From Parvibaculum lavamentivorans DS-1 (lineage in GTDB: Bacteria > Pseudomonadota > Alphaproteobacteria > Parvibaculales > Parvibaculaceae): a stretch of DNA of 64,000 bases. Below, piece after piece: positions 43,077 through 53,040 of the stretch. Position numbers and translations under genes: made by a program. The stretch covers positions 2,215,001 to 2,279,000 of the forward strand of contig NC_009719.1 of the NCBI RefSeq assembly GCF_000017565.1. The letters are read 5' to 3'. The stretch's first letter is position 1. The number at the start of each line of letters is the position of its first letter. The notes below the pieces were generated by a model, which saw only the letters and a list, made by a program, of their open reading frames with translations, had not been told where the DNA came from and searched no databases.

Positions 43077-43248
43077 GCTGCCTTCCGCCGCCCCACCATC
43101 TGGCGCGCCCTCGCGGGCCCGCCGGTTTCGGAAAGCGAGGGAGTATAGGCATGGGAGACGAGTTGGCAAGGAAGGCGGGGAGGGGGGCGCGCCTGGCCCT
43201 TTTCCTCCGATTCAGTCCTTTCTTGCCGCCGCCGGCCGTCGCTGTCTC

Positions 43249-44382
43249 TCAATCCTTTGGAAATATCCGGGCCGACATGGCGCGCACGAAGATGCCCTGG
43301 CCGACCGCGATTTCGCCGCCGTCATAGAGCTCGCGCGGCACCGAAACCTCGATGCGGTCGTGATGGCCCTCGATCGAAAGCTCGACCGTGATGGCCGGGC
43401 CGAAGGGGCGGACGGCGCGGATGACGGCCGGCACGCCTTCCGCCTGCTCGCGCGAGACGACCTCGATCTCATGCGCCCGGACATAGGCGAGCGCCGGTCC
43501 CGAATAGTCGCCATCGCCATTGCCGACGGGGAAGAGCCCGCCGAGAATTTCCGCCTCGCCGTCCTTCGCCGTGCAGTCGAAGCGGGCGACGCCGCCAAGG
43601 AATTCGCAGACATAGGGCGTTGCCGGTTCGTCGTAGATTTCGGCGGGCGTGCCGATCTGTTCGATCCTGCCGGCGCGCATGATGACGACGCGGTCGGCAA
43701 GCTCCAGCGCCTCCTCCTGGTCGTGGGTGACGAAGATGGTGGTGAGGCCTGTTTCGGTGTGGAGCTCGCGCAGCCAGCTTCGCAGTTCCTTGCGCACCTT
43801 CGCATCGAGCGCGCCGAAGGGCTCGTCGAGCAGCAGCACGGTCGGTTCGATGGCAAGCGCGCGCGCCAGCGCCACCCGCTGCCTCTGGCCGCCGGAAATC
43901 TGGCTCGGAAAGCGCGTCTCAAGTCCCTGCAACTGCACAAGTTCGAGCAGGCGGCGCACGCGGCGCGCGATCTCGCCCGTGCGGGGCCGCTCGTCGCGCG
44001 GACGGACGCGCAGCCCGAAGGCGACATTGTCGAAGACGGTCATGTGGCGGAAAAGCGCATATTGCTGGAAGACGAAACCGACGCGGCGCTCGCGCAATGA
44101 GAGCGACGTCGCGTCCTCGCCGTCGAAGCGGATGATGCCTTCCTCCGTCGCGGTCAGGCCCGCGATGGCGCGGAGCAGCGTCGTCTTGCCGGAGCCGGAA
44201 GGCCCGAGCAGCGCCAGCAATTCGCCGGGGCGTACCGTCAGCGAGATATTATCCAGCGCGGCGAAGTCGCCATAGCTCTTGCCAAGTTCCTCGACATCGA
44301 TGCGGACCGGCGCGCGGCGAGTGCGCGCATCGTCCCTGTCATGCCGCGAATTAGTGGCGCCCGCTCGCGGCAAGTTCACCAC
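43249..44382 (-). CDS. cysA: Sulfate/thiosulfate ABC transporter ATP-binding protein
   Basis: A CysA-type ATPase of about 377 residues. Walker [10 protein letters not shown], signature [16 protein letters not shown], Walker [13 protein letters not shown] and switch His VTHDQEEAL are intact. The C-terminal regulatory domain ([20 protein letters not shown]) is present. The start is uncertain: no ATG lies between the cysW stop and the conserved domain, so GTG 44382, overlapping cysW by 32 bp, is proposed. It powers sulfate import with CysT and CysW. Confidence 0.9.
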   Translation of the reverse strand: MVNLPRAGATNSRHDRDDARTRRAPVRIDVEELGKSYGDFAALDNISLTVRPGELLALLGPSGSGKTTLLRAIAGLTATEEGIIRFDGEDATSLSLRERRVGFVFQQYALFRHMTVFDNVAFGLRVRPRDERPRTGEIARRVRRLLELVQLQGLETRFPSQISGGQRQRVALARALAIEPTVLLLDEPFGALDAKVRKELRSWLRELHTETGLTTIFVTHDQEEALELADRVVIMRAGRIEQIGTPAEIYDEPATPYVCEFLGGVARFDCTAKDGEAEILGGLFPVGNGDGDYSGPALAYVRAHEIEVVSREQAEGVPAVIRAVRPFGPAITVELSIEGHHDRIEVSVPRELYDGGEIAVGQGIFVRAMSARIFPKD

Positions 44383-45184
44383 CGTACCGCCATTCGAGGA
44401 GCGATTTGAGGACGAGGGTGACGAGGGCGAGGAAAGCCAGGAGAGAGGCAACCGCGAAGGCGGCAACGAAATTGTACTCATTGTAGAGGATCTCCACATG
44501 AAGCGGCATGGTGTTTGTCTTGCCGCGGATATGACCCGATATGACGGAGACGGCGCCGAACTCGCCCATCGCGCGCGCGTTGCAGAGAAGAACGCCGTAG
44601 AGCAGCGCCCATTTGACGTTGGGCAGCGTCACCTTGCGAAAGGTCTGAAAGCCCGACGCACCGAGCGACAGCGCGGCCTCCTCGTCGCCCGTGCCCTGTT
44701 GCTCCATCAGCGGAATGAGCTGGCGCGCGACAAAGGGAAAGGTGACGAAGATGGTGGCAAGCACGATGCCCGGCACCGCGAAGACGATCTGGATGCCGTT
44801 TTCGATCAGCCACGGCCCGAAGAAGCCGTAGGAGCCGAAGAGCAGGATATAGACGAGCCCCGAGATGACCGGCGAGACGGAGAAGGGCAGGTCGATCAGC
44901 GTGATGAGAAACGACTTGCCCTTGAACTCGAACTTCGCGATCGCCCATGAGGCAACGAGCCCGAAGACGAGATTGGCGGGCACCGCGATCGCCGCCACGA
45001 AAAGCGTCAGCCAGACGGCGGAGAGCGCATCCGGTTCGACGAGCGCGGCGAAGAAAGGTTCGGCGCCGCGCCGGAAGGCTTCCGTGAAGACGGAGGCAAG
45101 CGGCAATATCAGCACAAGGCCGAGAAAGACGAAGCTCGTTGCAATAAGTGCGGTTTTTACAGTCCGGCTTTCATCGGTCTGCAT
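44351..45184 (-). CDS. cysW: Sulfate ABC transporter permease CysW
   Basis: A 277-residue inner-membrane permease with six helices. The EAA loop, which contacts CysA, reads [20 protein letters not shown]; the later [20 protein letters not shown] is typical of CysW. It lies 9 bp after cysT in the operon and overlaps cysA. Confidence 0.94.
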   Translation of the reverse strand: MQTDESRTVKTALIATSFVFLGLVLILPLASVFTEAFRRGAEPFFAALVEPDALSAVWLTLFVAAIAVPANLVFGLVASWAIAKFEFKGKSFLITLIDLPFSVSPVISGLVYILLFGSYGFFGPWLIENGIQIVFAVPGIVLATIFVTFPFVARQLIPLMEQQGTGDEEAALSLGASGFQTFRKVTLPNVKWALLYGVLLCNARAMGEFGAVSVISGHIRGKTNTMPLHVEILYNEYNFVAAFAVASLLAFLALVTLVLKSLLEWRYGGELAASGRH

Positions 45185-45193
45185 GATGCTCTC

Positions 45194-46042
45194 CTAACCG
45201 GCAAGGCCGATGCGGCGGCGGTTCCACGCCTGCAGCAGGTTGATGACGAGCAGCAGCGCGAAGGAAATGACAAGCATGAGTGCGGCGATGGCCGTCGCGC
45301 CCGCATAGTTGAACTCTTCCAGCCGGATCACGATCAGCAGCGGTGCGATTTCCGAGCGATAGGGAATGTTGCCCGCGATGAAGATGATCGAGCCGTATTC
45401 GCCGACGCCGCGCGCGAAGGCGAGCGCAAAGCCGGTGAGAAGCGGCGGCATGAGCGCGGGAAAGACGATGCGGCTTATGGTCTGGAACCGCGTGGCGCCG
45501 AGCGTCGCCGCCGCCTCTTCCAGCTCCTTGTCGAAATCGGCAAGCACGGGTTGCACGGTGCGCACCACGAAGGGAAGCCCGATAAAGACCAGCGCAATGA
45601 CGACGCCCGCCGAGCTATAGGCGATCTTGAGGCCGAGCGGTTCGATCAGCGAACCGATCCAGCCGTTCGGCGCATAAAGCGCGGTGAGCGCGAGGCCGGC
45701 CACGGCGGTCGGCAGCGCGAAGGGAAGGTCGATCGCGGCATCGACGATGCGGCGGCCCGGAAAGTCGTAGCGCACCAGCACCCAGGCGACGAGCAGCCCG
45801 AACACCGCGTTGATCGCGGCGGCGATGAGCGCCGCACCGAAGCTGAGCTTCAGCGCGGCGACCGTGCGCGCGTCGGTGGCAAGCGCGAGGAAGGCATCCC
45901 ATCCAAGGCCCGCCGATTTGATGAAGACGCCGGCAAGCGGAATGAGAATGATGAGGCTTAGCCATGTCAGCGTCAGCCCCATGGTCAGGCCGAAGCCCGG
46001 CAGCACCGAGGGAGACCGCTTCGGCAGAGACAGAACAGTCAT
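45194..46042 (-). CDS. cysT: Sulfate ABC transporter permease CysT
   Basis: A 282-residue permease with six helices. Family marks are the N-terminal [20 protein letters not shown], the EAA loop [20 protein letters not shown] and [17 protein letters not shown]. It forms the channel with CysW. It follows the porin gene by 24 bp, inside the sulfate operon. Confidence 0.94.
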   Translation of the reverse strand: MTVLSLPKRSPSVLPGFGLTMGLTLTWLSLIILIPLAGVFIKSAGLGWDAFLALATDARTVAALKLSFGAALIAAAINAVFGLLVAWVLVRYDFPGRRIVDAAIDLPFALPTAVAGLALTALYAPNGWIGSLIEPLGLKIAYSSAGVVIALVFIGLPFVVRTVQPVLADFDKELEEAAATLGATRFQTISRIVFPALMPPLLTGFALAFARGVGEYGSIIFIAGNIPYRSEIAPLLIVIRLEEFNYAGATAIAALMLVISFALLLVINLLQAWNRRRIGLAG

Positions 46043-46066
46043 GATGCGACCTCCCTCGACCGTCCG

Positions 46067-47479
46067 TTACCAGGCCACGCCGATGCGGCTGACGACGGCG
46101 TCGCCTTCGGTCGTGATGCCGTTCCGTTCCGCATCGAAGCGGACATAGTCGACACCGACGCGGATATATTCGTTCGGATACCAGTTGAGTGCGGCGGTGT
46201 AATTGTCCTGCGAGCCGCCGCGCAGCGCATCGTCATTGAGATCGATGGTGCTGAAGCGGGTGGCGATTTCCCAGGCGCCCGCGCCGCCGCCCTTCAGCGA
46301 GAAGGGGTTGGCAGGCTTCACGCGGGAGAACAGGCCGTTCTTGTAGTTGCGGCTTTCGCCGGTCAGTACATAGCCGAGCTGCACATAGCCGCCGTCGAAA
46401 TCGAGGCTCGGCAGTCCCGCCGTCTGGTCGACGGAGGCGACGAGATATTCGGCCTGGGCATGGAAGGGTCCGTAGATGCCGCCAAGTTCCGCGCCGGCCG
46501 AGGTGTAGGTATCGGCGGCGAGATTGCCCGTGTCGACGAGGCGCGTGTTGTCCACGGCGGAGACTTCCGGGCCCGAACGGAAACGGACGCTCGTGCCGCC
46601 GAAGCCGTTCTGGCCGCCGGCGTCGCGCCAATAGCCCGAGGCGCCGAGATGCAGCACCTTGCCCTTCTCCTGGATGGGCGCGAAGGTGCCGCGGCCATGC
46701 ACGCCCCAGCCTTCGTCATTGGCCGCACCCAGTGCCGAACTGTCGCTGCTGGCGGCAAAGTTGGCGCCGAAGAGACCCGTCGTCAGCGTGTAGTTTTCGC
46801 CGGTATAGCCGACCGACACACCGGCCTTGAAGTCGCCGCCGGCGGTGAGCCGGTGGTTGAACGCCTCGACGGCGAGCGGACGCTCGGTAAAGACGAGGTC
46901 GGTCGAACTGACGAGCTGCTCCAGCGAGTTCGGCGTCTTGTGCTGGCCGACGGTGATGCGGGTGTTCTCGATGCCCGTGAAGGCGATATAGGCGTCCTTC
47001 ACGTCGATTTCGCTGCTGGCGCTGTCGTTGCGGCTCGCCTTGGCGAAATCCGCTTCGAGGCGATAGAGCCAGTCATTCAGTACCTTGCCGTCGACGCCGA
47101 TGCGGGCGCGGCGAAGCTCGGTGCCGTTGTTGAAATCGATGGGGCTGTTGCCGCCGCTCTTGTTGTAGAAGGCGGCATCCGCCTCGATGCGGCCGCGCAC
47201 CTTGAAGGACCAGCTTCCATCCGCCGCTTCAAAGGCGGGACCGCCCTTGAAGATGACGGGGGATTCAGGCGCCGGTTTCGCGGCGGCGATTGCCTGGTCA
47301 TCCTTGACCGTTTGCAGCTCGCGCTGAAGCTCGAGAATGGTCGCCTCGAGTTTCTGCACGCGGTTCTCCACGGGCTCGCCCGCGAAGGCCGGCCCGGCGA
47401 GTACGGCGCCCGCAAGCGCCGTACTCGCGAAAAGGGCAGACTTAAAAGTCGTGGATATATTCAATTGGTATTTACGCAT
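46067..47479 (-). CDS. Phosphate-selective-type (OprO/OprP) outer-membrane porin
   Basis: A 470-residue porin. A signal peptide (STALAGAVLAGPAFA) is followed by a short coiled coil (VENRVQKLEATILELQRELQ) and a 16-strand-type barrel: DGSWSFKVRGRIEADAAFYN, ELRRARIGVDGKVLNDWLYR and ending DAVVSRIGVAW. OprO/OprP porins favour anions. It sits inside the sulfate operon between the binding-protein and permease genes, so it is probably a sulfate channel in the outer membrane; that specificity is inferred from context. Confidence 0.88.
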   Translation of the reverse strand: MRKYQLNISTTFKSALFASTALAGAVLAGPAFAGEPVENRVQKLEATILELQRELQTVKDDQAIAAAKPAPESPVIFKGGPAFEAADGSWSFKVRGRIEADAAFYNKSGGNSPIDFNNGTELRRARIGVDGKVLNDWLYRLEADFAKASRNDSASSEIDVKDAYIAFTGIENTRITVGQHKTPNSLEQLVSSTDLVFTERPLAVEAFNHRLTAGGDFKAGVSVGYTGENYTLTTGLFGANFAASSDSSALGAANDEGWGVHGRGTFAPIQEKGKVLHLGASGYWRDAGGQNGFGGTSVRFRSGPEVSAVDNTRLVDTGNLAADTYTSAGAELGGIYGPFHAQAEYLVASVDQTAGLPSLDFDGGYVQLGYVLTGESRNYKNGLFSRVKPANPFSLKGGGAGAWEIATRFSTIDLNDDALRGGSQDNYTAALNWYPNEYIRVGVDYVRFDAERNGITTEGDAVVSRIGVAW

Positions 47480-47529
47480 GGTGGGTTGCCCCCAAAATTT
47501 TCAGGTGATCAAAAAAGGAACCGGTTTGC

Positions 47530-48555
47530 TTAACGGCCCGGCTGATAAATCTGGTCGAACACGCCGCCGTCGCCGAAATGCTCGGGCTGCGCCTTTACCC
47601 AGCCGCCGAAGACATCATCGATCGAGACGAGCTTCACGGTCGGGAAACGCTTGAGGTCTTCCTTGTCGGCGAATTCCGGCTTCACGGGGCGATAGAAATG
47701 TTTCGCTGCGAGGTTCTGGCCGGTCGAGGAATAAAGATATTCGAGATAGGCGCGGGCGAGCTTGGTCGTGCCGCGCTTGTCCGTATTGCCGGTCACGATT
47801 GCGACGGGCGGCTCGGCGCGGATCGAGAGCGTCGGCACGACGATCTCGAACTTGCCGGGAAATTCCTTCTGGGCGAGGAAGGCTTCGTTCTCCCACGAAA
47901 TGAAGACGTCGCCGATGCCGCGCTGGACGAAGGTGGTGGTGGAGCCGCGCGCGCCCGTGTCGAGCACCGGCACATTCCTGAAAAGCTTGCCGACGAATTC
48001 GCGCGCCTTCGCGTCGTCATTGCCGGAATGTTCGAGCGCATAGGCGTATGCCGCGAGGTAGTTCCAGCGCGCGCCGCCCGAGGTCTTCGGGTTCGGCGTG
48101 ATGACTTCGATCCCCGGCTTCACCAGGTCGTCCCAGTCCTTGATGCCTTCCGGGTTGCCGTCGCGAACGAGGAAGACGATGGTCGAGGTATAGGGCGATG
48201 AGTTGTAGGGGAGGGACTTCTGCCAGTCCTTCGGCAGCTTGCCCGTCGCATCGGCGATCTCGTCTATGTCGCCGGCCAGCGCCAGCGTGACGACATCGGC
48301 TTCGAGCCCGTCAATCACCGCGCGGGCCTGCTTGCCCGAGCCGCCATGCGACTGCTCGATGGAAACGGTCTCGCCGGTTTCCTTCTTCCAATGCTCCACG
48401 AAGGCCGCGTTGAAATCGCGATAAAGCTCGCGCGTCGGGTCGTAGGACACGTTGAGAAGCGTGGTTTCGGCCCGGACCTCGAAGGTCATGGCGAGCAGCA
48501 GGAAAATGCCTGCCAGAAGAACGGCGGAGCGTTTGGTCAAATCTGAAAAAGTCAC
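47530..48555 (-). CDS. Sulfate ABC transporter periplasmic binding protein
   Basis: A 341-residue sulfate-binding protein. A signal sequence ends FEVRAE. Family motifs are [53 protein letters not shown] and [15 protein letters not shown]. It captures sulfate or thiosulfate for CysTWA. GTG 48555 was chosen because GGAGG sits 5 nt upstream; an in-frame ATG at 48567 would itself contain that Shine-Dalgarno. Confidence 0.94.
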   Translation of the reverse strand: MTFSDLTKRSAVLLAGIFLLLAMTFEVRAETTLLNVSYDPTRELYRDFNAAFVEHWKKETGETVSIEQSHGGSGKQARAVIDGLEADVVTLALAGDIDEIADATGKLPKDWQKSLPYNSSPYTSTIVFLVRDGNPEGIKDWDDLVKPGIEVITPNPKTSGGARWNYLAAYAYALEHSGNDDAKAREFVGKLFRNVPVLDTGARGSTTTFVQRGIGDVFISWENEAFLAQKEFPGKFEIVVPTLSIRAEPPVAIVTGNTDKRGTTKLARAYLEYLYSSTGQNLAAKHFYRPVKPEFADKEDLKRFPTVKLVSIDDVFGGWVKAQPEHFGDGGVFDQIYQPGR

Positions 48556-48617
48556 GTCAGCCTCCATTACATATTGTCGATCAAATTAGTAGTGTTTCAG
48601 CTCAAAATTTTTTCAGC

Positions 48618-49064
48618 CTAAGCGCCGATTGCCGCCCTCGCTTCATGAGCGCCGGCACCCAGCGCATCGGCGATGGTGGTCCCGTCGAGGATCGCCGCCG
48701 CCGCGTCGCGTACCTCCCGCATCGTCCGGCGGACGGCGCAGGATTTTTCGTCCCGGCAGTCGGCACAACGCCGGTAGCCGGTAAGGCTCGCACAGGGGAT
48801 GGGTGCCAAAGGCCCGTCCATGATGCGAATAACCTGTCCAAACGTGATCGCATCGGCCGGTTTGGCCAGTGCATAGCCGCCGAACTTGCCGCGCTGGCTG
48901 CGGACGAGACCGTGCTTCCGGAGATCGAGCAGGATCAGCTCGAGGAACTTCCGGGGCACATTCTGCCGCTCCGCTATGTCGGCCGCCTGAAGCAAGTCAC
49001 CTTCCTCCTGGGTTGCCAGTGCGATCATGGCTTTCAGCGCGTATTTGGCTTTTTGCGATAACAT
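48618..49064 (-). CDS. Rrf2 family transcriptional regulator (sulfur or FeS type)
   Basis: A 148-residue Rrf2 protein: winged HTH (MLSQKAKYALKAMIALATQE, DIAERQNVPRKFLELILLDL, GKFGGYALAKPA) and a cysteine segment Cys91, Cys100, Cys103, Cys109. These resemble the cluster-binding cysteines of IscR/RirA-type members, while CymR-type sulfur regulators lack them. As first gene of the sulfate operon it probably controls it, sensing an FeS cluster or sulfur status. A palindrome lies 5 bp before its start. Confidence 0.87.
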   Translation of the reverse strand: MLSQKAKYALKAMIALATQEEGDLLQAADIAERQNVPRKFLELILLDLRKHGLVRSQRGKFGGYALAKPADAITFGQVIRIMDGPLAPIPCASLTGYRRCADCRDEKSCAVRRTMREVRDAAAAILDGTTIADALGAGAHEARAAIGA

Positions 49065-49068
49065 TTGT

Positions 49069-49083
49069 CTATCTGTTAGATAG
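49069..49083. promoter_or_regulatory. Palindrome at the rrf2 start, probable operator
   Basis: CTATCTGTTAGATAG is a perfect 6-3-6 palindrome ending 5 bp from the rrf2 ATG, well placed for autorepression. Confidence 0.5.
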
Positions 49084-49148
49084 GGTATGAGCGGACAGGA
49101 CGTCCCGTCAACAGGTTTTTTTACAAGAAACTCACAGGCAGAAAAACA

Positions 49149-49171
49149 ATAACACCAAAATTACGTGTTAT
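49149..49171. promoter_or_regulatory. Inverted repeat before the diguanylate cyclase gene
   Basis: ATAACAC (49149-49155), 9 bp, GTGTTAT (49165-49171). It lies in the AT-rich divergent region between rrf2 and the GGDEF gene. Confidence 0.35.
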
Positions 49172-49307
49172 CATCCCTCTGTCTCACCGGATTAAAGCCG
49201 GATTCGGGGCAAGATAGAAAGCCGCCGCCTCACCGCCCGCATGGCGCTTTGCGGCGAACAATGGCATTTTGAGCCGAGAATCATGCCGGAAGGCCCGCCA
49301 GAAGGCG

Positions 49308-50039
49308 ATGAACGAACCCATGAAGATTGGCGATACCAAGCCCGTGAGCGGCTCCTCTTCCCTCTCCGCGCGTGAGCGTGAGAAAGCGCGGGCGGGAGCC
49401 GCCGTTTCGGGCGGGCGCACCGTTTCCGACAGCGCCACCATCATGGGCATTCCCGAAGCCGAGGTGACGCCCGCCGTTCGCGATGCGCTGATGCAGCTCA
49501 TGGCGGAGGTCGATACGTTGCGCCGCGAGGTTTCGGCGATGCGCGAGCGGCTGCGCGAGAGCGAGGAACTGGCGGATCGCGACCCGCTCATCCCGGTGCT
49601 CAACCGCCGTGCCTTTGTGCGCGAGCTTTCCCGCGTCATCGCCTATGGGCGGCGCTATGCCGAGCCGGCCGGGCTCGTCTATTTCGACATCGACAATTTC
49701 AAGCAGGTGAACGACGCCCATGGCCATGCGGCGGGCGACGCGGCGCTTCATCATCTCGCGAAGCTCGTGCTCGACAATGTGCGCGAAAGCGATGTGCTTG
49801 GCCGGCTGGGCGGCGACGAGCTCGGACTCATTCTCGCCCGCGCCGACGAGGCCACTGCCAAGGCCAAGGCCGCTTCTCTCGCCTCCCTCGTCGCCACGGC
49901 TCCGCTCCACCATGGCGGGCGGGAGATACCGCTGTCGATTTCCGTCGGCGCCGTCGCCTTCACCGGCGAGGACGAGCCTGCGGATGCGCTCGCCCGCGCC
50001 GACAAGGCCATGTACGAAGCCAAGCGCCGCGACGGCTGA
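49308..50039 (+). CDS. Diguanylate cyclase (GGDEF)
   Basis: A 243-residue cytoplasmic GGDEF protein. An N-terminal disordered and helical part (about 1-95, heptad-rich MAEVDTLRREVSAMRERLRE) leads to the GGDEF domain: DPLIPVLNRRAFVREL, YFDIDNFKQVNDAHGH and the active loop LGGDELGLIL. The signature reads GGDEL rather than GGDEF/GGEEF. It is likely to make cyclic-di-GMP; an upstream RxxD inhibitory site is not obvious. ATG 49308 was chosen for its GAAGG; ATG 49320 is also possible. Confidence 0.88.
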   Translation: MNEPMKIGDTKPVSGSSSLSAREREKARAGAAVSGGRTVSDSATIMGIPEAEVTPAVRDALMQLMAEVDTLRREVSAMRERLRESEELADRDPLIPVLNRRAFVRELSRVIAYGRRYAEPAGLVYFDIDNFKQVNDAHGHAAGDAALHHLAKLVLDNVRESDVLGRLGGDELGLILARADEATAKAKAASLASLVATAPLHHGGREIPLSISVGAVAFTGEDEPADALARADKAMYEAKRRDG

Positions 50040-50044
50040 GGCCC

Positions 50045-50251
50045 TCAGGCCGTGATGTCCGGGAACAGCAGGTCGTCGATTTCCTGGATGCGGTCGCGCA
50101 GGTGCAGCTTCTTCTTTTTCAGCCGCTTGATCTGCAGGTGATCGGGCATCGGCATCGCTTCCAGCGCGGAGATGGCGGCGTCGAGGTCGCGATGCTCCTG
50201 CTTCAGCGTGCCGAGCATCTGACGCAGCTCTTCTTCTTCCCGTTCCGTCAT
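50045..50251 (-). CDS. YdcH family protein (DUF465)
   Basis: A 68-residue helical hairpin protein: EEEELRQMLGTLKQEHRDLD, then QIKRLKKKKLHLRDRIQEID. This is the DUF465/YdcH pattern of two charged helices; function unknown. Its start overlaps the ubiX stop by 4 bp, so they are coupled. A second YdcH gene lies on the other side of ubiX at 51016. Confidence 0.85.
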   Translation of the reverse strand: MTEREEEELRQMLGTLKQEHRDLDAAISALEAMPMPDHLQIKRLKKKKLHLRDRIQEIDDLLFPDITA

Positions 50252-50880
50252 TTCTTCGGCCGCCGCGTCTTCTGCGCGACGGGGCTGCGCCGCCCGTCCT
50301 TCAGATCCTCGCCCCAGCGTTTCGTCCCGTCCGCCTCAAGGCCGAAAAGGTCGAGCGCCCGCGCCGCCGTCTGCGTCACCAGCTCGTCGATGGAGGCGGG
50401 CTTCGCGTAAAGCCCCGGCACCGGCGGCGCGATGATCGCGCCCATTTCCGATAGCTGCGTCATCGTCCGCAAATGGCCCGTGTGAAGCGGCGTCTCGCGC
50501 ACCATCAGCACCAGCCGCCTGCGCTCCTTCAGCACCACGTCGGCTGCCCGCGTCAGCAGCGACGAGGTTACGCCGGTCGCGATTTCCGACATGGTGCGGA
50601 TAGAGCAGGGCGCCACGATCATGCCGAGCGTCCTGAACGAGCCGCTCGCGATCGCCGCGCCGATATCCTCTATCCGGTAGCGCGTGTGCGCCAGCGTTTC
50701 CACATCCTTGACCTTCAGCCCGGTCTCATAGCCGAGCGTCATTTCCGCCGCGCGGGTTATGACGAGATGCGTTTCGACGCCGAGAGAATTAAGGATTTCA
50801 AGCGCACGCACACCATAGGCGACGCCCGAAGCCCCCGATATTCCCACGATTAGACGCGGCTTTTTGTCCGTCCTGTTCAT
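50248..50880 (-). CDS. ubiX: Flavin prenyltransferase UbiX
   Basis: A 210-residue UbiX-type protein that makes prenylated FMN for UbiD decarboxylases in ubiquinone synthesis. Motifs are LIVGISGASGVAYGVRALEI, MIVAPCSIRTMSEIATG, RRRLVLMVRETPLHTGHL and PPVPGLYAKP. The C-terminus has a basic extension ending TRRPKK. ATG 50880 (MNRTDKKPR) was chosen over an in-frame start at 50892. Confidence 0.92.
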   Translation of the reverse strand: MNRTDKKPRLIVGISGASGVAYGVRALEILNSLGVETHLVITRAAEMTLGYETGLKVKDVETLAHTRYRIEDIGAAIASGSFRTLGMIVAPCSIRTMSEIATGVTSSLLTRAADVVLKERRRLVLMVRETPLHTGHLRTMTQLSEMGAIIAPPVPGLYAKPASIDELVTQTAARALDLFGLEADGTKRWGEDLKDGRRSPVAQKTRRPKK

Positions 50881-51015
50881 AACCCTAAGCAATACACGGC
50901 GGCGGCGGTTTTTGCGAGAGGATTGGGTTTCCGATACGCCCGGAAGCGTTCGACAAGCCGCAAAAAAAGAGTCACAATTTTTGGCGTTGGAGGCTTAACG
51001 AAAGGACGAAACGAG

Positions 51016-51195
51016 ATGGCTTTGGAGTCTCATATTGCCGAACTTCGTGATCGCCACAGGGCTTTGGAACAGGAGATCGACAGTCAGGTTCATCACCCCA
51101 GCAGCGACGACCTTCATATAGCCGAACTGAAAAAGCAGAAACTGCGATTGAAAGAAGAGATTGAAAGGCTGAACGGCACGAGAGACGCAGCCTGA
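51016..51195 (+). CDS. YdcH family protein (DUF465), second copy
   Basis: A 59-residue DUF465 protein: MALESHIAELRDRHRALEQE, IDSQVHHPSSDDLHIAELKK, QKLRLKEEIERLN. It is the alphaproteobacterial YdcH type with two charged helices. A strong terminator follows immediately. Function unknown. Confidence 0.87.
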   Translation: MALESHIAELRDRHRALEQEIDSQVHHPSSDDLHIAELKKQKLRLKEEIERLNGTRDAA

Positions 51196-51220
51196 CCGCA
51201 AGGTCCGAAACAAGAGGTCG

Positions 51221-51248
51221 AACGCCGGGCGCATGTGCCCGGCGTTTT
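51221..51248 (+). terminator. Intrinsic terminator
   Basis: AACGCCGGGC (51221-51230), loop GCATGT, GCCCGGCGTT (51237-51246), T run. It follows the second ydcH gene. Confidence 0.9.
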
Positions 51249-51278
51249 GCATTTCAGGGGCGCGATGCAATCTTCTCC

Positions 51279-52907
51279 CTAAAGCTCCCCCGCCTGCTCC
51301 CTGAGCTTGAATTTCTGCACCTTGCCCGTGGAGGTTTTCGGCAGGTCGGTGAAAACCACCGTCTTCGGGCATTTGAAATGCGCCAGGTGTTCGCGGCAAT
51401 AGGCGATCACGTCCTTTTCGGTGAGCGAAGCGCCCTTGCGGAGCGTGATGAAGGCGCAGGGCGTCTCGCCCCATTTCTCATCCGGCCGCGCGACGACAGC
51501 CGCCTCGATGATGTCGGGATGCTTGTAGAGCACGTCCTCGACTTCGAGAGAGGAGATGTTCTCGCCGCCGGAAATGATGATGTCCTTCGAGCGGTCCTTG
51601 AGCTGAATATAATTGTCGGGATGCCAGACGCCGAGATCGCCCGAGTGGAACCAGCCGCCGGCAAAGGCTTCCGCGCTCGCCTTCGGGTTTTTGAGGTAGC
51701 CCTTCATCACCACATTGCCGCGGAACATGACCTCGCCCATGGTCTCGCCGTCGCGCGGCACTTCCTCCATCGTCTCCGGGTCGCGCACGGAAATCCCTTC
51801 GAGCACGGGATAGTTCACGCCCTGCCGCGCCTTCACCTGCGCCCGCGCATTCACTTCCAGCTCGTCCCATTCGTCGTGCCAGGCGTTCACCACTGCGGGG
51901 CCGTAGGTTTCGGTGAGGCCATAGACATGGATCACGTTGAAGCCTTCCGCCTCGAGCTTGCGGATGGTCGCGGCGGGCGGCGGCGCGGCGGCGGCGAAAT
52001 AGGAAACCGTGTGCGGCAGCGGTTTCTTCTCCTCCTCCGTCGCATTGATGAGAAAGCTCATCACGGTCGGCGCGCCCGCCATATGCGTCACGCCATGTTC
52101 CGCGATGGCGCTGAAGATGTTCGCCGCCGTCACGCGCCTCAGGCACACATGCGTGCCCGCGATGACGCTCATCGACCAGGTGAAGCACCAGCCGTTGCAA
52201 TGGAACATCGGCACCGTCCAGAGATAGACGGAATTGCCGGTCATGCCCGCCGTCACGATATTGCCCATCGCCAGCAGATAGGCGCCGCGATGATGGAAGA
52301 CGACGCCTTTCGGATTGCCGGTCGTGCCCGACGTATAATTGAGGCTGATCGCCTGCCACTCGTCGGCGGGCAGCGACCAGTCGAATTTCGCATCGCCTTG
52401 TGCGAGAAAATCCTCATATTCCGCCTCGCCGATCCTGTCGCCCGGCCCGTCATATTCCGCGTCGTCGATGTCGATCACGAAGGGCTTCACCTTCGCCTTG
52501 GAAAGCGCCTCCTTGCCGAGCGCGGAAAATTCGCGGTCGACGAACAGCGCCTTCGCCTCGCCATGATCCAGCATGAAGCCGATGATGGCGCCGTCGAGGC
52601 GGATGTTCATGGTATTCAGCACCGCGCCGATCATCGGCACGGCATAATGCAGTTCCAGCATTGCCGGAATGTTCGGCGCGATCACCGCCACCGTGTCGCC
52701 AAGCCCGATGCCCCGCTCGCTGAGCGCCGAGGCGAGCTTCCGGCAGCGCGCATAAAACTCCGCATAGTCGCGGCGGATGCTCCCATGCACCACGGCGAGC
52801 TTCCCCGGATAAACCTCCGCCGCCCGCTTCAGGAAACTCATCGGCGTCAACGGCTGATGGTTCGCCGCATTCCGGTCGAGGTCGGTTTCATAGGGGTTCG
52901 TCGTCAT
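51279..52907 (-). CDS. Acyl-CoA synthetase (FadD/DmdB-like AMP ligase)
   Basis: A 542-residue AMP-forming ligase that activates a carboxylic acid with ATP and CoA. The P-loop LNYTSGTTGNPKGVVFHHRG, VYGLTETYGP, FHSGDLGVWHPDNYIQLKDR and the C-terminal Lys region LPKTSTGKVQKFKLRE are intact. The N-terminus MTTNPYETDLDRNAANHQPL is typical of the medium-chain / methylmercaptopropionate (DmdB) group; the true substrate is not resolved. ATG 52907 was chosen because the longer frame is non-homologous. It is divergent from the prpE-like gene. Confidence 0.9.
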   Translation of the reverse strand: MTTNPYETDLDRNAANHQPLTPMSFLKRAAEVYPGKLAVVHGSIRRDYAEFYARCRKLASALSERGIGLGDTVAVIAPNIPAMLELHYAVPMIGAVLNTMNIRLDGAIIGFMLDHGEAKALFVDREFSALGKEALSKAKVKPFVIDIDDAEYDGPGDRIGEAEYEDFLAQGDAKFDWSLPADEWQAISLNYTSGTTGNPKGVVFHHRGAYLLAMGNIVTAGMTGNSVYLWTVPMFHCNGWCFTWSMSVIAGTHVCLRRVTAANIFSAIAEHGVTHMAGAPTVMSFLINATEEEKKPLPHTVSYFAAAAPPPAATIRKLEAEGFNVIHVYGLTETYGPAVVNAWHDEWDELEVNARAQVKARQGVNYPVLEGISVRDPETMEEVPRDGETMGEVMFRGNVVMKGYLKNPKASAEAFAGGWFHSGDLGVWHPDNYIQLKDRSKDIIISGGENISSLEVEDVLYKHPDIIEAAVVARPDEKWGETPCAFITLRKGASLTEKDVIAYCREHLAHFKCPKTVVFTDLPKTSTGKVQKFKLREQAGEL

Positions 52908-53040
52908 TGGAGCCTCGCGCGGAGAAGGGGAGCGTTCCGCCGACGTTACTAAGGGGGCGGGGGCGCGGCAAGGTGGGGGCATGAATCCTCCCCCCACCCG
53001 TGCTAAAACCTCCCCAACAAACAAAAACGGGGAGCGCATC

